Source: DATEHQ01 sp035279525
GTDB lineage: Bacteria; Chloroflexota; Dormibacteria; Dormibacterales; Dormibacteraceae
Length of the DNA: 64,000 nt
NCBI GenBank assembly: GCA_035279525.1
Contig: DATEHQ010000182.1
Span: 1-64,000 of the forward strand
Reading direction: 5' to 3'
Shown in pieces: positions 26,090 through 34,330 of the stretch. The notes beneath the pieces were generated by a model. It saw nothing but the letters and a program-made list of their open reading frames with translations, was not told the DNA's origin and did no database searches. Each line of letters begins with the position of its first letter. The first letter of the stretch is position 1. The translations under genes and the position numbers were made by a program.

Positions 26090-28918
26090 ATGCCGGGCAC
26101 TGTCCCGCATACTGACACCCCCATAGAGCATAAGGTGAGCACGACACAGCTAGGGCGATACCCGATCGAAGCAGAGCTTGGGCGCGGAGCCATGGGTGTT
26201 GTGTACCGGTCGACGCATCCGCGGCTCGAGATCCCGGTCGCGATCAAGGTCCTGGCCGAGCAGTACTCCAGCGACCCGAGCTTCCGCCAGCGATTCCATC
26301 GTGAGGCGGCCACCGTGGCTTCCCTGAACCACCCAGGGATCGTCCGCGTCTACGACTTCGACGAGGACGGGCCCGTGCTCTTCATCGTCATGGAATGGGT
26401 CGAAGGCCGTTCGATGCGCTCGTGGCTGGACGAGTACGGCCGCTTCTCGGTCGACGTCTCGGTCGACCTGATCCAGCAGCTGCTGTCCGCCGTCGGCGTC
26501 GCGCACGACTACCAGATCGTGCACCGCGACCTGAAGCCGGACAACATCCTGATCTCGAACCGCGGCAAGACGAAGATCCTCGACTTCGGCATCTCCAAGC
26601 TGATCGACGACAAGCACCGCCTGACCGCGACCGGAAGCATGGTCGGCACGCCGGCCTACATGGCGCCGGAGCAGGTCAAGGGCGAGCCCGTCGACGCGAC
26701 CGCCGACATCTACTCGCTGGGCATGATCCTGTACGAGCTGCTGCACGGCGAGCCGCCCTTCACCGGCGCGCTGCCGACGGTTCTCCACTCGCAGGTCTTC
26801 GACCGACCGCGGGCCTCGACCGCGATCCCCTCGCCGATCATGGAGATCATCTGGAAGGCGACGGCCAAGGATCCCACCCAGCGCTTCCAGAACTGTGAGG
26901 AGTTCTCCGGCGCCTTCCACTACATGCCCAAGCCGGGTGTGCAGCAGCCGCCGGTGGAGGCGATCTCGAACGAGATGGCGGCCGAGGAGGACGTGGAGGA
27001 GCCGCGGGCTCTCCCCGCCCGCAGCGACGGCCACAAGCCCTCGGGTGTCTGCACGTACAGCGACTGCCAGGATCGCCGCGGCTGGGCCTGCGCCTACAAG
27101 GACCTGACCGGCCGCGAGTGCAAGAGCTGGTGGTGCCGCCGCCACATCCAGTTCATCGAGCGGACGCCGTTCTGTCCGCGGCACGCGAGCGTGATCCGGG
27201 CGCTGGCGCCGACGGCCAACACGATCTTCGAGATCAAGAACCGGCCCGCCGTCGACGATCGCGCGCTGCCCCTTGCCGCCCTGGTCGCCGAGGATATCGA
27301 CAAGGACGTCACCGAGCTGGTCCGGCGCCGATACCAGAACCGCAAGGACGTGACGCTGGCGCGGGACCGCACCGTGCGGCAGACGTGGTCGGGCCGCAAC
27401 GAGGTGGCCTGGGAGCGGAGCTGGGCGGCGCTGAAGAGCCAGGGCTACCTGATCCGGCTCGCGGTGAGGGTCGCGACAGACGAACCCGACATGGTTCAGC
27501 TGCTGATCGGCAACACCGTCGTCTTCAAAGAGGTGCCGGACTGGATCAGCCGGCGGCGTGAGGGCGAGCCGCCCGACCATGCGGACCGCGCGCGGTTCGG
27601 CAAGAAGCTGTTCGCGGCCATCCTCGAACACGTCGACGAGCCGCAGCCGGTGCCTTCCAACGTGCCGACCGCCCACCAGATCGAGCCGCCGCCCCCGCCG
27701 GAGATCAACCGCTCGCTGATCGAGGGCCTGATCCTTCGTGTGGCGGCCACCGCGACCCGGGTCACAGGCTACGAGTTCGCCGATCACCTGGCCCTGCCGT
27801 TCTCGGCGGTCGAACCGATCCTGAAGGCGCTGACCTCCACCAACTTCCTGGACGCGCTCGGCCTCGCGCAGGAGCAGGGCCCGTGGCTCGGCAGGCCGCT
27901 GCCGGAGCGCATGGCGTACGCCATCACGAACCAGGGCCGCACGCGCAGCAACCAGATCTCGGACGCGGGCACCCGCTACTCCGGGCCGGCGCCGGTGTCG
28001 ATGCAGGAGTACAAGGCGGTGCTGGCCGAGGCGGCGAAACCGGGGACGCTCGACCTGGTCAAGGTGAACCTCGCACTCAGCGGGATCGAGCTCGCGCCGG
28101 GCGTGACGGAGGCGGTGCGCGCGGCGGTCAACTCTCGGTCCTCCATCTTCATCTACGGCGCGCCGGGCAACGGAAAGACCACGCTGGCGCGGCGCATCCC
28201 GTCACTGCTCGGCGGCCCGATCGTCCTCCCGGTCGCCCTGGACATCGGCGGCGGCGAGGTGATGACAGTCTTCGACGGGGGGATCCACCGGCTCGAGCCG
28301 AACCAGCCCGCCGACAAGCGCTGGCGGCGCGTCTCCAGGCCGCTGGTGCAGGTGGGCGGCGAGTTCCAGCTCGAGATGTTCGACCCCACGTGGGAGGAAG
28401 GGTCGCGCACCTATGGCGCCCCACTCCAGGTCAAGGCCAACGGAGGCGTGCTCCTGATCGACGACCTCGGCAGGCAGCGGGTCTCGCCCAAGCAGATCCT
28501 CGACCGGCTGCTCGTTCCGCTCGAGCAGGACACTGACTTCCTCAACCTGACCGCCAGCGGACGCAAGGTCGAGATCCCGTTCCGCGCGCAGCTTGCCCTC
28601 TCGACGAACCTGAAGCCGGCCGAGCTGCTCGACGAGGCCTACCTCCGCCGCCTCGCGTACAAGGTGCTGATGCCGGACCCGACCTGGGAGATGTGGTGCC
28701 GCATCTTCGAGCGCGAGCGGGCGCGGCTCAACATTCCGCCCGACCCGGGTGCGCTGGAGATGATCTCGAGCCTTTACTCAGGCCGGCCACTGCGGGGCAA
28801 CCACCCGCGGGACCTGCTGGAGAGGCTCGTCGACGTGTCATCGGCGCGCGGGGTGCGGCCGCAGCTCTCGCCCGAGCTGGTCGAGGCGGCCTGGCACACG
28901 CTGTTCATCGCGAGCTGA
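26090..28918 (+). CDS. Ser/Thr kinase - Cys-cluster - AAA+ ATPase fusion protein
   Basis: 942 residues with an unusual three-part architecture. Residues 22-282 are a complete Hanks-type kinase: LGRGAMGVVY glycine loop, VAIK Lys53, HRDLKPDN, DFG, APEQ; there is no membrane helix, so it is cytoplasmic. Residues 321-365 hold six Cys and two terminal His (C321, C326, C334, C344, C349, C362, H352, H365), a likely zinc-binding treble-clef or B-box-like module. Residues about 380-470 form a mixed domain, and about 540-600 look like a winged helix. Residues 660-940 are a P-loop AAA+ ATPase with GAPGNGKT (690-697), VLLIDDLG (787-794) and STNLKP sensor 1. Start ATG 26090 follows GGAGGG; ATG 26042 or GTG 26135 are possible. 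Role unknown. Confidence 0.75.
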   Translation: MPGTVPHTDTPIEHKVSTTQLGRYPIEAELGRGAMGVVYRSTHPRLEIPVAIKVLAEQYSSDPSFRQRFHREAATVASLNHPGIVRVYDFDEDGPVLFIVMEWVEGRSMRSWLDEYGRFSVDVSVDLIQQLLSAVGVAHDYQIVHRDLKPDNILISNRGKTKILDFGISKLIDDKHRLTATGSMVGTPAYMAPEQVKGEPVDATADIYSLGMILYELLHGEPPFTGALPTVLHSQVFDRPRASTAIPSPIMEIIWKATAKDPTQRFQNCEEFSGAFHYMPKPGVQQPPVEAISNEMAAEEDVEEPRALPARSDGHKPSGVCTYSDCQDRRGWACAYKDLTGRECKSWWCRRHIQFIERTPFCPRHASVIRALAPTANTIFEIKNRPAVDDRALPLAALVAEDIDKDVTELVRRRYQNRKDVTLARDRTVRQTWSGRNEVAWERSWAALKSQGYLIRLAVRVATDEPDMVQLLIGNTVVFKEVPDWISRRREGEPPDHADRARFGKKLFAAILEHVDEPQPVPSNVPTAHQIEPPPPPEINRSLIEGLILRVAATATRVTGYEFADHLALPFSAVEPILKALTSTNFLDALGLAQEQGPWLGRPLPERMAYAITNQGRTRSNQISDAGTRYSGPAPVSMQEYKAVLAEAAKPGTLDLVKVNLALSGIELAPGVTEAVRAAVNSRSSIFIYGAPGNGKTTLARRIPSLLGGPIVLPVALDIGGGEVMTVFDGGIHRLEPNQPADKRWRRVSRPLVQVGGEFQLEMFDPTWEEGSRTYGAPLQVKANGGVLLIDDLGRQRVSPKQILDRLLVPLEQDTDFLNLTASGRKVEIPFRAQLALSTNLKPAELLDEAYLRRLAYKVLMPDPTWEMWCRIFERERARLNIPPDPGALEMISSLYSGRPLRGNHPRDLLERLVDVSSARGVRPQLSPELVEAAWHTLFIAS

Positions 28919-28936
28919 GCGGCTGCACCCTGCCGC

Positions 28937-29004
28937 CCTCGGATAGGCCGGACCATCCGTGATCGATAGCCCCCACGCCTCGGACAGGCCGGACTATCCG
29001 TGAT
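28937..29004. repeat. direct repeat of a 27-bp near-palindromic element
   Basis: 28937-28963 and 28978-29004 match at 25 of 27 positions (CCTCGGA-AGGCCGGAC-ATCCGTGAT), spaced 41 bases apart. The core GGATAGGCCGGACCATCC is an imperfect inverted repeat. It lies between the kinase-AAA gene and the tRNA-Leu promoter and could be an operator pair or a transcription-end hairpin; no T-run follows. Confidence 0.6.
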
Positions 29005-29031
29005 GGGACGGGCTGCCCATTTTGGCCTGGG

Positions 29032-29037
29032 TATACT
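29032..29037 (+). promoter_or_regulatory. extended -10 promoter of tRNA-Leu(CAG)
   Basis: TGGGTATACT ends 15 bases before the mature tRNA 5' end, the expected spacing for a tRNA promoter. No convincing -35 hexamer is present. Confidence 0.5.
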
Positions 29038-29052
29038 CACGTCTCGCCCCAA

Positions 29053-29138
29053 GCGGCGGTGGCGGAATGGCAGACGCGCTAGTTTCAGGAGCTAGTGTCC
29101 GCAAGGACGTGGAGGTTCAACTCCTCTCCGCCGCACCA
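29053..29138 (+). tRNA. tRNA-Leu (anticodon CAG)
   Basis: 86-base class II tRNA: acceptor GCGGCGG pairs with CCGCCGC, anticodon stem CTAGT/GCTAG around TTCAGGA, long variable arm TGTCCGCAAGGACG, T-loop GGTTCAACT, encoded CCA. Confidence 0.94.
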
Positions 29139-29155
29139 TTAAGGTGAGAGCCGGC

Positions 29156-30355
29156 ATGAACGATTCCGAGCGACTCACCCGTCTCGCCGAGCTGACCGTC
29201 TCCGTGGGCCTGAACATGCAGCGCGGCCAGGTTGTCGTGATCCTCGGCATGCTCGAACACGCCGCGCTGGTGCGTGAGATCGCCCGGGCCGCCTACCGCG
29301 CGGGAGCGCGCCGGGTCGATCCGATGTACATCGACAGGCACCTCACCAAGGCGCACATCGAGCTGGGACCAGAGGAGACCCTCGACGATTCACCACCGAC
29401 CTGGATGGCGATGGTGAAGATGCTCGAGGACGAACGAGGCGCTTTCGTCCAGGTGGTCGGCGAACCGGATCCCACGCTCCTGGCCGGTCTCGATGGCAAG
29501 AAGGTCGGGCGGGCGCGCCCGCGCGAGTGGATCGGAACGTGGTCGCGACTTGTCGGCGACCGGCTCGTCAACTGGACGATAGTGTCCTGCGCAACGCCCG
29601 GCTGGGCGCAGCAGGTGTTCGGTCGACCCGACGTCGACGCGCTGTGGTTGGCGATCGAGAAGGCGATGAGGCTCGACCGCCCGGATCCGGTCGCGGCTTG
29701 GCGTGACCATGTCGTCCGGCTCAACACGATCGCGACGGCACTCAACGAGCACCACTTCGATGAGCTGCGCTACCGCGGACCAGGCACTGACTTCAGGGTC
29801 GGTTTGCTCCCATCCTCTCGCTGGGAGGCCGCCAGCACCGAGACCACCTTTGGCGTGACCCACGTCGCGAACATGCCGACCGAGGAGGTCTACACGTCGC
29901 CCGATTACCGGCGCGCTGAAGGCAAGCTGCGCTCGACCATGCCGCTGCAGCTGTACGGCACGATGATTCGCGATCTCGAGCTGGAGTTTCGCGATGGGCA
30001 GATCGTCCAGGTGAACGCGAGCGAGGGCGCCGATGTGATCCGCGCCGAGATCGCCACCGACCCCGGCGCCACCCGGCTGGGCGAGATCTCGCTGGTAGAT
30101 GGATCATCGGAGGTCGGCAAGCTCGGTCTGACGTTCTGCAACACGCTCTTCGACGAGAACGCCACCTGCCACGTGGCCTACGGCGCCGGTTTCGCGTACG
30201 CGGTCGCAGACGAGAAGGATCGCGCGGCCGGGTTGAATGAGTCGAAGGTTCACACCGACTTCATGGTCGGCGGCCCCGAGGTCGAGATCGAGGGCAGGGC
30301 GTCGAAGGGGGCATGGGTGCCCGTGATCAAGGACAACGAGTTTCAGCTCGGCTGA
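29156..30355 (+). CDS. M29-family aminopeptidase
   Basis: 399-residue thermophilic-aminopeptidase (M29, AmpS/AmpT) family enzyme, a dinuclear metalloexopeptidase. NMPTEEVYTSPD gives the conserved Glu metal ligand region, with RSTMPLQLYG following; GEISLVDGSSEVGKLGLTFCNTLFDENATCHVAYGAGF and the terminal KVHTDFMVGGPEVEIEG carry the remaining ligands (Glu, His, His-x-Asp). The ATG at 29156 lies after AAGGTGAGAG and 17 bases after the tRNA; a GTG 12 bases earlier is less likely. It could be co-transcribed with the tRNA. Confidence 0.88.
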   Translation: MNDSERLTRLAELTVSVGLNMQRGQVVVILGMLEHAALVREIARAAYRAGARRVDPMYIDRHLTKAHIELGPEETLDDSPPTWMAMVKMLEDERGAFVQVVGEPDPTLLAGLDGKKVGRARPREWIGTWSRLVGDRLVNWTIVSCATPGWAQQVFGRPDVDALWLAIEKAMRLDRPDPVAAWRDHVVRLNTIATALNEHHFDELRYRGPGTDFRVGLLPSSRWEAASTETTFGVTHVANMPTEEVYTSPDYRRAEGKLRSTMPLQLYGTMIRDLELEFRDGQIVQVNASEGADVIRAEIATDPGATRLGEISLVDGSSEVGKLGLTFCNTLFDENATCHVAYGAGFAYAVADEKDRAAGLNESKVHTDFMVGGPEVEIEGRASKGAWVPVIKDNEFQLG

Positions 30356-30389
30356 CCATCGCGGCCCACACCGAGCCGGCGGCGGCGCG

Positions 30390-30716
30390 TCAGCGGCTGA
30401 GGACTTGCTCCAGCTGGCGCTTGTTCATCCTGGACCGGCCGTGGACGCCCCTTTGCCGGGCCTCGTTGCGCAGCTGGTCGTAGGTCCTTCCACCAGAACG
30501 CTGATGGGAGCGAAGCCCGCCGCGCCGGCCTGACGAGATGTCGTCCACCGAAGTCCGGCTTGCTGCTTTGGTCTCGCCATGACGTGCTCGTTCCTTGTTG
30601 ACGGTCCGGGCCGCGATCTCCTCCGCCTTGTCATCCCCAGTCCCGCGCTCTACAAGTCCTTCCTTGATGTGCTCGTACTGGCGTTCCCGCTTGTCGCTCC
30701 AGGCTTGCTGCGGCAT
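30390..30716 (-). CDS. small basic protein of the 'plasmid stabilisation'-type family
   Basis: 108 residues. The segment RERQYEHIKEGLVERGTGDDKAEEIAARTVNKERARHGE and the C-terminal TYDQLRNEARQRGVHGRSRMNKRQLEQVL (a Rho-N/SAP-like helix pair) are typical of chromosomal proteins usually labelled plasmid-stabilisation or ChaB-associated. Function is unproved; a nucleic-acid-binding role is plausible from the charge. Start ATG 30716 has GGGAGG 11 bases upstream. It is divergent from the membrane-protein/PrsW pair. Confidence 0.7.
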   Translation of the reverse strand: MPQQAWSDKRERQYEHIKEGLVERGTGDDKAEEIAARTVNKERARHGETKAASRTSVDDISSGRRGGLRSHQRSGGRTYDQLRNEARQRGVHGRSRMNKRQLEQVLSR

Positions 30717-30748
30717 GCGAACGCACCTCCCTTGGATGGTTTTCTTTC

Positions 30749-31279
30749 TTGACAACGCGCGGGCAATCCATTCGACTGAGCGCCGCCTTGCAGCAGACGA
30801 CCTACGACCAGGTGCGCACGCTCTATCGTGCGCTCCTGGTTTTTGCCACCGTGGGCGTCCTGATCCTGGTGGCCGGGCTGGTCGAGTTCGCGTACTTCGA
30901 ACCGCCCGGCCAGTCCAGCGGCTTGCACGCTCGGATCGTGGGTGTCTTTGCTTACGACCCGGGCACCGGGATGGTCAAGGGAGCGGATCAGCCGGAGTTC
31001 TCGCGGACGGACCAGTTCGCCGCCGTGGTCGACTGGTCGAGCCTGCCGCCCGGCACCGCTGTCGACGCGCGCTGGTACGACAGTTTTGGCGACATCGTCG
31101 GTCGGGCCGGGCCGGCCACGGCCGGCCAGCTGGCGAACCAGGGCGTCGTACCGGTGATCGTGCCCAAGGGTCTCCAGCACAGCCTCGCCGGGCACTACAC
31201 GTTCGTGGTCGAGCGTCTGTCCGGCGGCGTGCCGGTCGAGGTCCTTGGGCGCCGCATCGTCCTGGTCAGGCGCGCGTGA
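30749..31279 (+). CDS. membrane-anchored protein upstream of PrsW-type protease
   Basis: 176 residues from a TTG start: a cytoplasmic N terminus, one membrane helix (ALLVFATVGVLILVAGLVEFAYF) and about 120 exterior residues of beta-rich sequence. No family recognised. Its stop overlaps the next start (GTGA), implying joint expression; it could be a substrate or partner of the protease. The start codon is uncertain. Confidence 0.55.
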   Translation: MTTRGQSIRLSAALQQTTYDQVRTLYRALLVFATVGVLILVAGLVEFAYFEPPGQSSGLHARIVGVFAYDPGTGMVKGADQPEFSRTDQFAAVVDWSSLPPGTAVDARWYDSFGDIVGRAGPATAGQLANQGVVPVIVPKGLQHSLAGHYTFVVERLSGGVPVEVLGRRIVLVRRA

Positions 31280-32652
31280 TCACGACCACCACTCCGCCCG
31301 CCGCCAACCCACAACCCAGGCTGCGCCCGGGCCGCTACTGGATCGCGATCGCGCTCACCGCCGTCCTCGTGGCCGCGCTCGTCGCCAGCTCCGTCCTCAA
31401 CTACGTCTTCCTCGACACGATTCCGGCCCGGACGTCCCTCTATGGACTGCTCGCTGTCGCAACCATCGCGCTTGGCACGTTCATCCTGGTCCGGGCGTTC
31501 GACCGCGACCGCGCGATGCGCCGCCGGCACCTGATCCGCGCCGGCGTCCTGATCGGGTTCGGCGTCCTTCTGTGGCTGCTGCTCATCGACGTGTTCCTTT
31601 TCACTCAATCGGCCGGGCCCGGGGTGGCCGCGATCTGCGCGCTGGCGTGCCTGCCGACCACGGGATTCGGGCTGTTCGTGGTGCGCCGAATGGACCGCAA
31701 CGAGAAGGAGCCCTGGCGCCTGGTCCTGGTCGCGGCGGCCTGGGGCGCGATCGTGGCGACATGCCTTGTGGTCTGGGGCGAAAGCGTCTGGGAGGAGACC
31801 GCGCAGCGAAGCCTCGTGCCGGGGCCTGGGCTCGACGCGTCGATCGCATTCATGGCCGGCGTGCTGGAGGAGCTGGCCAAGGGAAGTGCGGTGGTCCTGC
31901 TCTTCCTGGTCATGCGCAAGGACTTCGACGACGTGGTCGACGGAATCGTCTACGGAGCGGCCGTGGGGCTTGGCTTCAACTTCATGGAATCCATCACCTA
32001 CATGACAAGCCTCTACTCGATCTTTTCTCCTGAGGGCGTCGGTGGGTTCGCGGCCGGATTCCAGTGGTACGCGCGGCAGGTGCTGGGTCTCTTCTTCGGC
32101 CACGCCACCTACACGGCTTACATCGGCGCGGGGATCGGCGTCGCCCGGCAGCTCGCGTCGCGGCGGCAGAAGGCCTTTGCCGTCGGGGCTGGATTCACCG
32201 TCGCCATCGCCGCCCATTTCGCCTGGGACGCATGGATCGCCTTCTTTCCGATCGGGAGCGGGCTGTTCGGGCTCGTCGAGATCCACATGCGCACGCTGGT
32301 GGTGAACGGGCCATTCACCGCGGGGATCATCGCGCTCCTGATATTCGGCATTCGTTACGAGGGCCAGAACCTGGCGGCCCAGTTTCGCAAGGAGGCGGAC
32401 GACCCGCGCGGCGTGATTCGACCGGAGGAGGTGGCCATCCTCACGAGTCCGTGGCAGAGGCTCAGGCATCGTCTCGGGGCGCTGAGCCGTGGCGGTTGGC
32501 GCGCGTATTTCAGACTCGCCCGCCTCCAGTCGGCGCAGCTCGACCTGGCCATGGAGCGCTGGCACCGAGAGCGGAAGGAGATCGAGACGCCGCTGGAGGC
32601 AGAGGAGCGGCTGCGCCGGCGGGTGCTCGAGCTGCGCCGCCAGGGTTCTTGA
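31276..32652 (+). CDS. PrsW-family intramembrane metalloprotease
   Basis: 458-residue polytopic membrane protein of the PrsW/CPBP-like clan. The first motif is GVLEELAKGSAVVLLFL (EExxK), then DGIVYGAAVGLGFNFMESI (second Glu), GHATYTAY and AHFAWDAWIAFF give the conserved His residues. About nine helices; the last 110 residues form a charged cytoplasmic helix-rich tail. In Bacillus PrsW cleaves the anti-sigma factor RsiW; whether the membrane protein at 18524 is a target here is unknown. GTG start overlapping the preceding stop. Confidence 0.78.
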   Translation: MITTTTPPAANPQPRLRPGRYWIAIALTAVLVAALVASSVLNYVFLDTIPARTSLYGLLAVATIALGTFILVRAFDRDRAMRRRHLIRAGVLIGFGVLLWLLLIDVFLFTQSAGPGVAAICALACLPTTGFGLFVVRRMDRNEKEPWRLVLVAAAWGAIVATCLVVWGESVWEETAQRSLVPGPGLDASIAFMAGVLEELAKGSAVVLLFLVMRKDFDDVVDGIVYGAAVGLGFNFMESITYMTSLYSIFSPEGVGGFAAGFQWYARQVLGLFFGHATYTAYIGAGIGVARQLASRRQKAFAVGAGFTVAIAAHFAWDAWIAFFPIGSGLFGLVEIHMRTLVVNGPFTAGIIALLIFGIRYEGQNLAAQFRKEADDPRGVIRPEEVAILTSPWQRLRHRLGALSRGGWRAYFRLARLQSAQLDLAMERWHRERKEIETPLEAEERLRRRVLELRRQGS

Positions 32653-32758
32653 CAGGCTGGGTTGCGCTGCTTCGTTTTTCGTGGTGCCCTGTGGAGCAGG
32701 CGTGCCGGTTGGGGGTGGGACCGGCCCGGGAGGAGGGTGGGCCCGCGGCCGGGATTGG

Positions 32759-33295
32759 CTACGCGGGGAGGCGCCCCCAGAGCGCCCGGGCCAGGCCCAA
32801 CGCGCCGAGCGCCGCGGCGGTCGCCCAGGTGATGGCCGACACCGCCGGATCGCTGAAGTCGGTTCCCGCCAGCAGCGCGTGGACGAAGATCAGGCCGAAC
32901 GCCACGTAGGCGAGGCGGTGGACCCAGAGCCACAGGTCCTTACCCATGCGCCGCTTGAGCAATGCCGCCACCGTCACCACCGCCAACACGTCCAGCGAAA
33001 GCGCCCCGAGGCCGATTCCCAACGTGCCATAAGAAGAGTGAAAGGGCACTACCACGTCGAGCCACCCGACTCGCGCCGTCGCGTCGAGCAGCAGTGACGC
33101 GACGTGAAGCGTCGCCAGCGGAATCCACAGCGCGGTCGAGTATTCGTGGAGCGAACGGATGGCGCGATTGCTGCCGAGCCAGTCGAGCACGGCCGACCGG
33201 AGCGCGATGCCGGTGATCAAGGAAATTGCCAGCGCGGCGTAGGAGCTCAGGCCCGCCACGCGAGCCATGACCCAGAAGAACTGGTCGGTCGTCAC
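32759..33295 (-). CDS. ferric-reductase-like transmembrane haem domain protein
   Basis: 178 residues, five membrane helices. Two helices each carry a His pair spaced 13-14 residues apart (SLHEYSTALWIPLATLH and WVHRLAYVAFGLIFVH), the bis-haem b pattern of the FRD/MsrQ superfamily. No FAD/NAD domain is attached. The GTG at 33295 overlaps the apbE stop as GTGA. Together with ApbE this suggests a membrane electron-transfer unit that lacks, within the window, its usual FMN-binding partner. Confidence 0.75.
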   Translation of the reverse strand: MTTDQFFWVMARVAGLSSYAALAISLITGIALRSAVLDWLGSNRAIRSLHEYSTALWIPLATLHVASLLLDATARVGWLDVVVPFHSSYGTLGIGLGALSLDVLAVVTVAALLKRRMGKDLWLWVHRLAYVAFGLIFVHALLAGTDFSDPAVSAITWATAAALGALGLARALWGRLPA

Positions 33296-34110
33296 GGGCT
33301 CAGCCACCACGCGAGCGCATGTCGCGCGCAGTAGGCCGGAGCGATTTCGGGACCTCCGATGAGCGCGGTCTTCGCGACTACCTCCGCCTCGACGCCGGAC
33401 GCCGCAACGACGGAAACCTCTTCCAGCCCACTCCTCGACGGAAGCCCGGTTCGTGGGTCGACCAGGTGATGCGCCTCTCCCCAACGCCGCCGTCTCACGC
33501 TGCTCGTCGCCGCTCCCTGGTCGCGCAGCAGCAGCGTCAGCCCCGCCATGGAAACGGGCCAGCCCGCGCCCGCGGGACCGCCACCCCTGGCCATGAGGTC
33601 GCCGCCCAGGTTGACCAGTGAGTTGGGGCCGATGATCTCGGTCAAACGGTCCGCCATCCAGCCCTTGGCGATGCCGCCGAGGTCCAGCCCGCTCCCGTTC
33701 TCCAACCGGGCCTCACCGTCGCGTACTGAGAGCACCGACGGCAGGGAGGGCGCGGGCCGGCACAGCGCGAGGGTGGCCACCGGTTCGCCCTCCGCAAGCG
33801 GCCGTGAGTACCCGATGGCGACCATCGATGGCAGCACGGCCACGTTGACCAGCCCGCCGCTCATGTCAAAAGCGCGCAGCGATTCACGCAGCAGCGATTC
33901 GAGCTCGGGGCTGATTTCGCACCAGGTCCCGGCGCCCCTGTTCAGTCGGGCGAGCTCGCTTTGCTCCGAGAACCTCGTGAAGCGCGCGCCCATGCGCCGG
34001 ACCCAGAGCTCGGCTTCGGTCAGCCGGCCTCGGGGCCTTTCGGCGAAGACGCTGCATGTCGTTCCCAGCGCCTCGAAACGATGGGCGCCGACATCGGTGT
34101 CAGGAGGCAT
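33292..34110 (-). CDS. apbE: FAD:protein FMN transferase
   Basis: 272-residue ApbE-family protein, attaching FMN to Thr/Ser of target flavoproteins. RFEALGTTCSVFAE is the N-terminal motif, RFSEQSELARLNRG the FAD region, LDLGGIAKGWMADRL and NLGGDLMARGGG the active-site loops, and HHLVDPRTGLPSRSGLEEVSVVA plus AKTALIGG the metal site. No signal peptide or lipobox is apparent, unlike many ApbE. Overlaps the small membrane-protein gene by 11 bases. Confidence 0.85.
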   Translation of the reverse strand: MPPDTDVGAHRFEALGTTCSVFAERPRGRLTEAELWVRRMGARFTRFSEQSELARLNRGAGTWCEISPELESLLRESLRAFDMSGGLVNVAVLPSMVAIGYSRPLAEGEPVATLALCRPAPSLPSVLSVRDGEARLENGSGLDLGGIAKGWMADRLTEIIGPNSLVNLGGDLMARGGGPAGAGWPVSMAGLTLLLRDQGAATSSVRRRRWGEAHHLVDPRTGLPSRSGLEEVSVVAASGVEAEVVAKTALIGGPEIAPAYCARHALAWWLSP

Positions 34111-34330
34111 AGGTCGAGGTCACCGGCTGAACGGTGCTCGGTGTAACGGATGGGCCCACTGTGAGGTTGCCACCGAAAGCGTTGACTTGCGCACCGTTCG
34201 ATGACGTGAGCACGGCCGGACGCAGAGGCGCTGCTGGGTTCTTGAGGTGCGCCGTCACGTAAAACGCCGAGAGCGCGGTGGCAGCGACAGTCAGACAAGT
34301 CGCTCCCGCCTTCAGGACGAGCGACCGCAT
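34100..34330 (-). CDS. tiny membrane/secreted protein in the DUF1501-ApbE operon
   Basis: 76 residues: a basic start, one hydrophobic helix (AGATCLTVAATALSAFYVTA) and a Pro/Ser/Thr-rich exterior tail. The start forms TGATG with the DUF1501 stop. It contains AGAT rather than the SGAT/TGAT needed for FMN attachment by ApbE, so it is not an obvious ApbE substrate. No family recognised. Confidence 0.6.
   Translation of the reverse strand: MRSLVLKAGATCLTVAATALSAFYVTAHLKNPAAPLRPAVLTSSNGAQVNAFGGNLTVGPSVTPSTVQPVTSTYAS

Noticed and set aside
26150..27787. 545-residue minus-strand ORF opposite the kinase
   Set aside because: Composition is His/Arg/Asp-rich antisense noise, with no motif; the plus strand has clear kinase motifs.
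30595..31275. N-terminal extension of the PrsW gene
   Set aside because: This part is a different frame of the preceding membrane protein gene; the coupled GTG at 31276 is the start.
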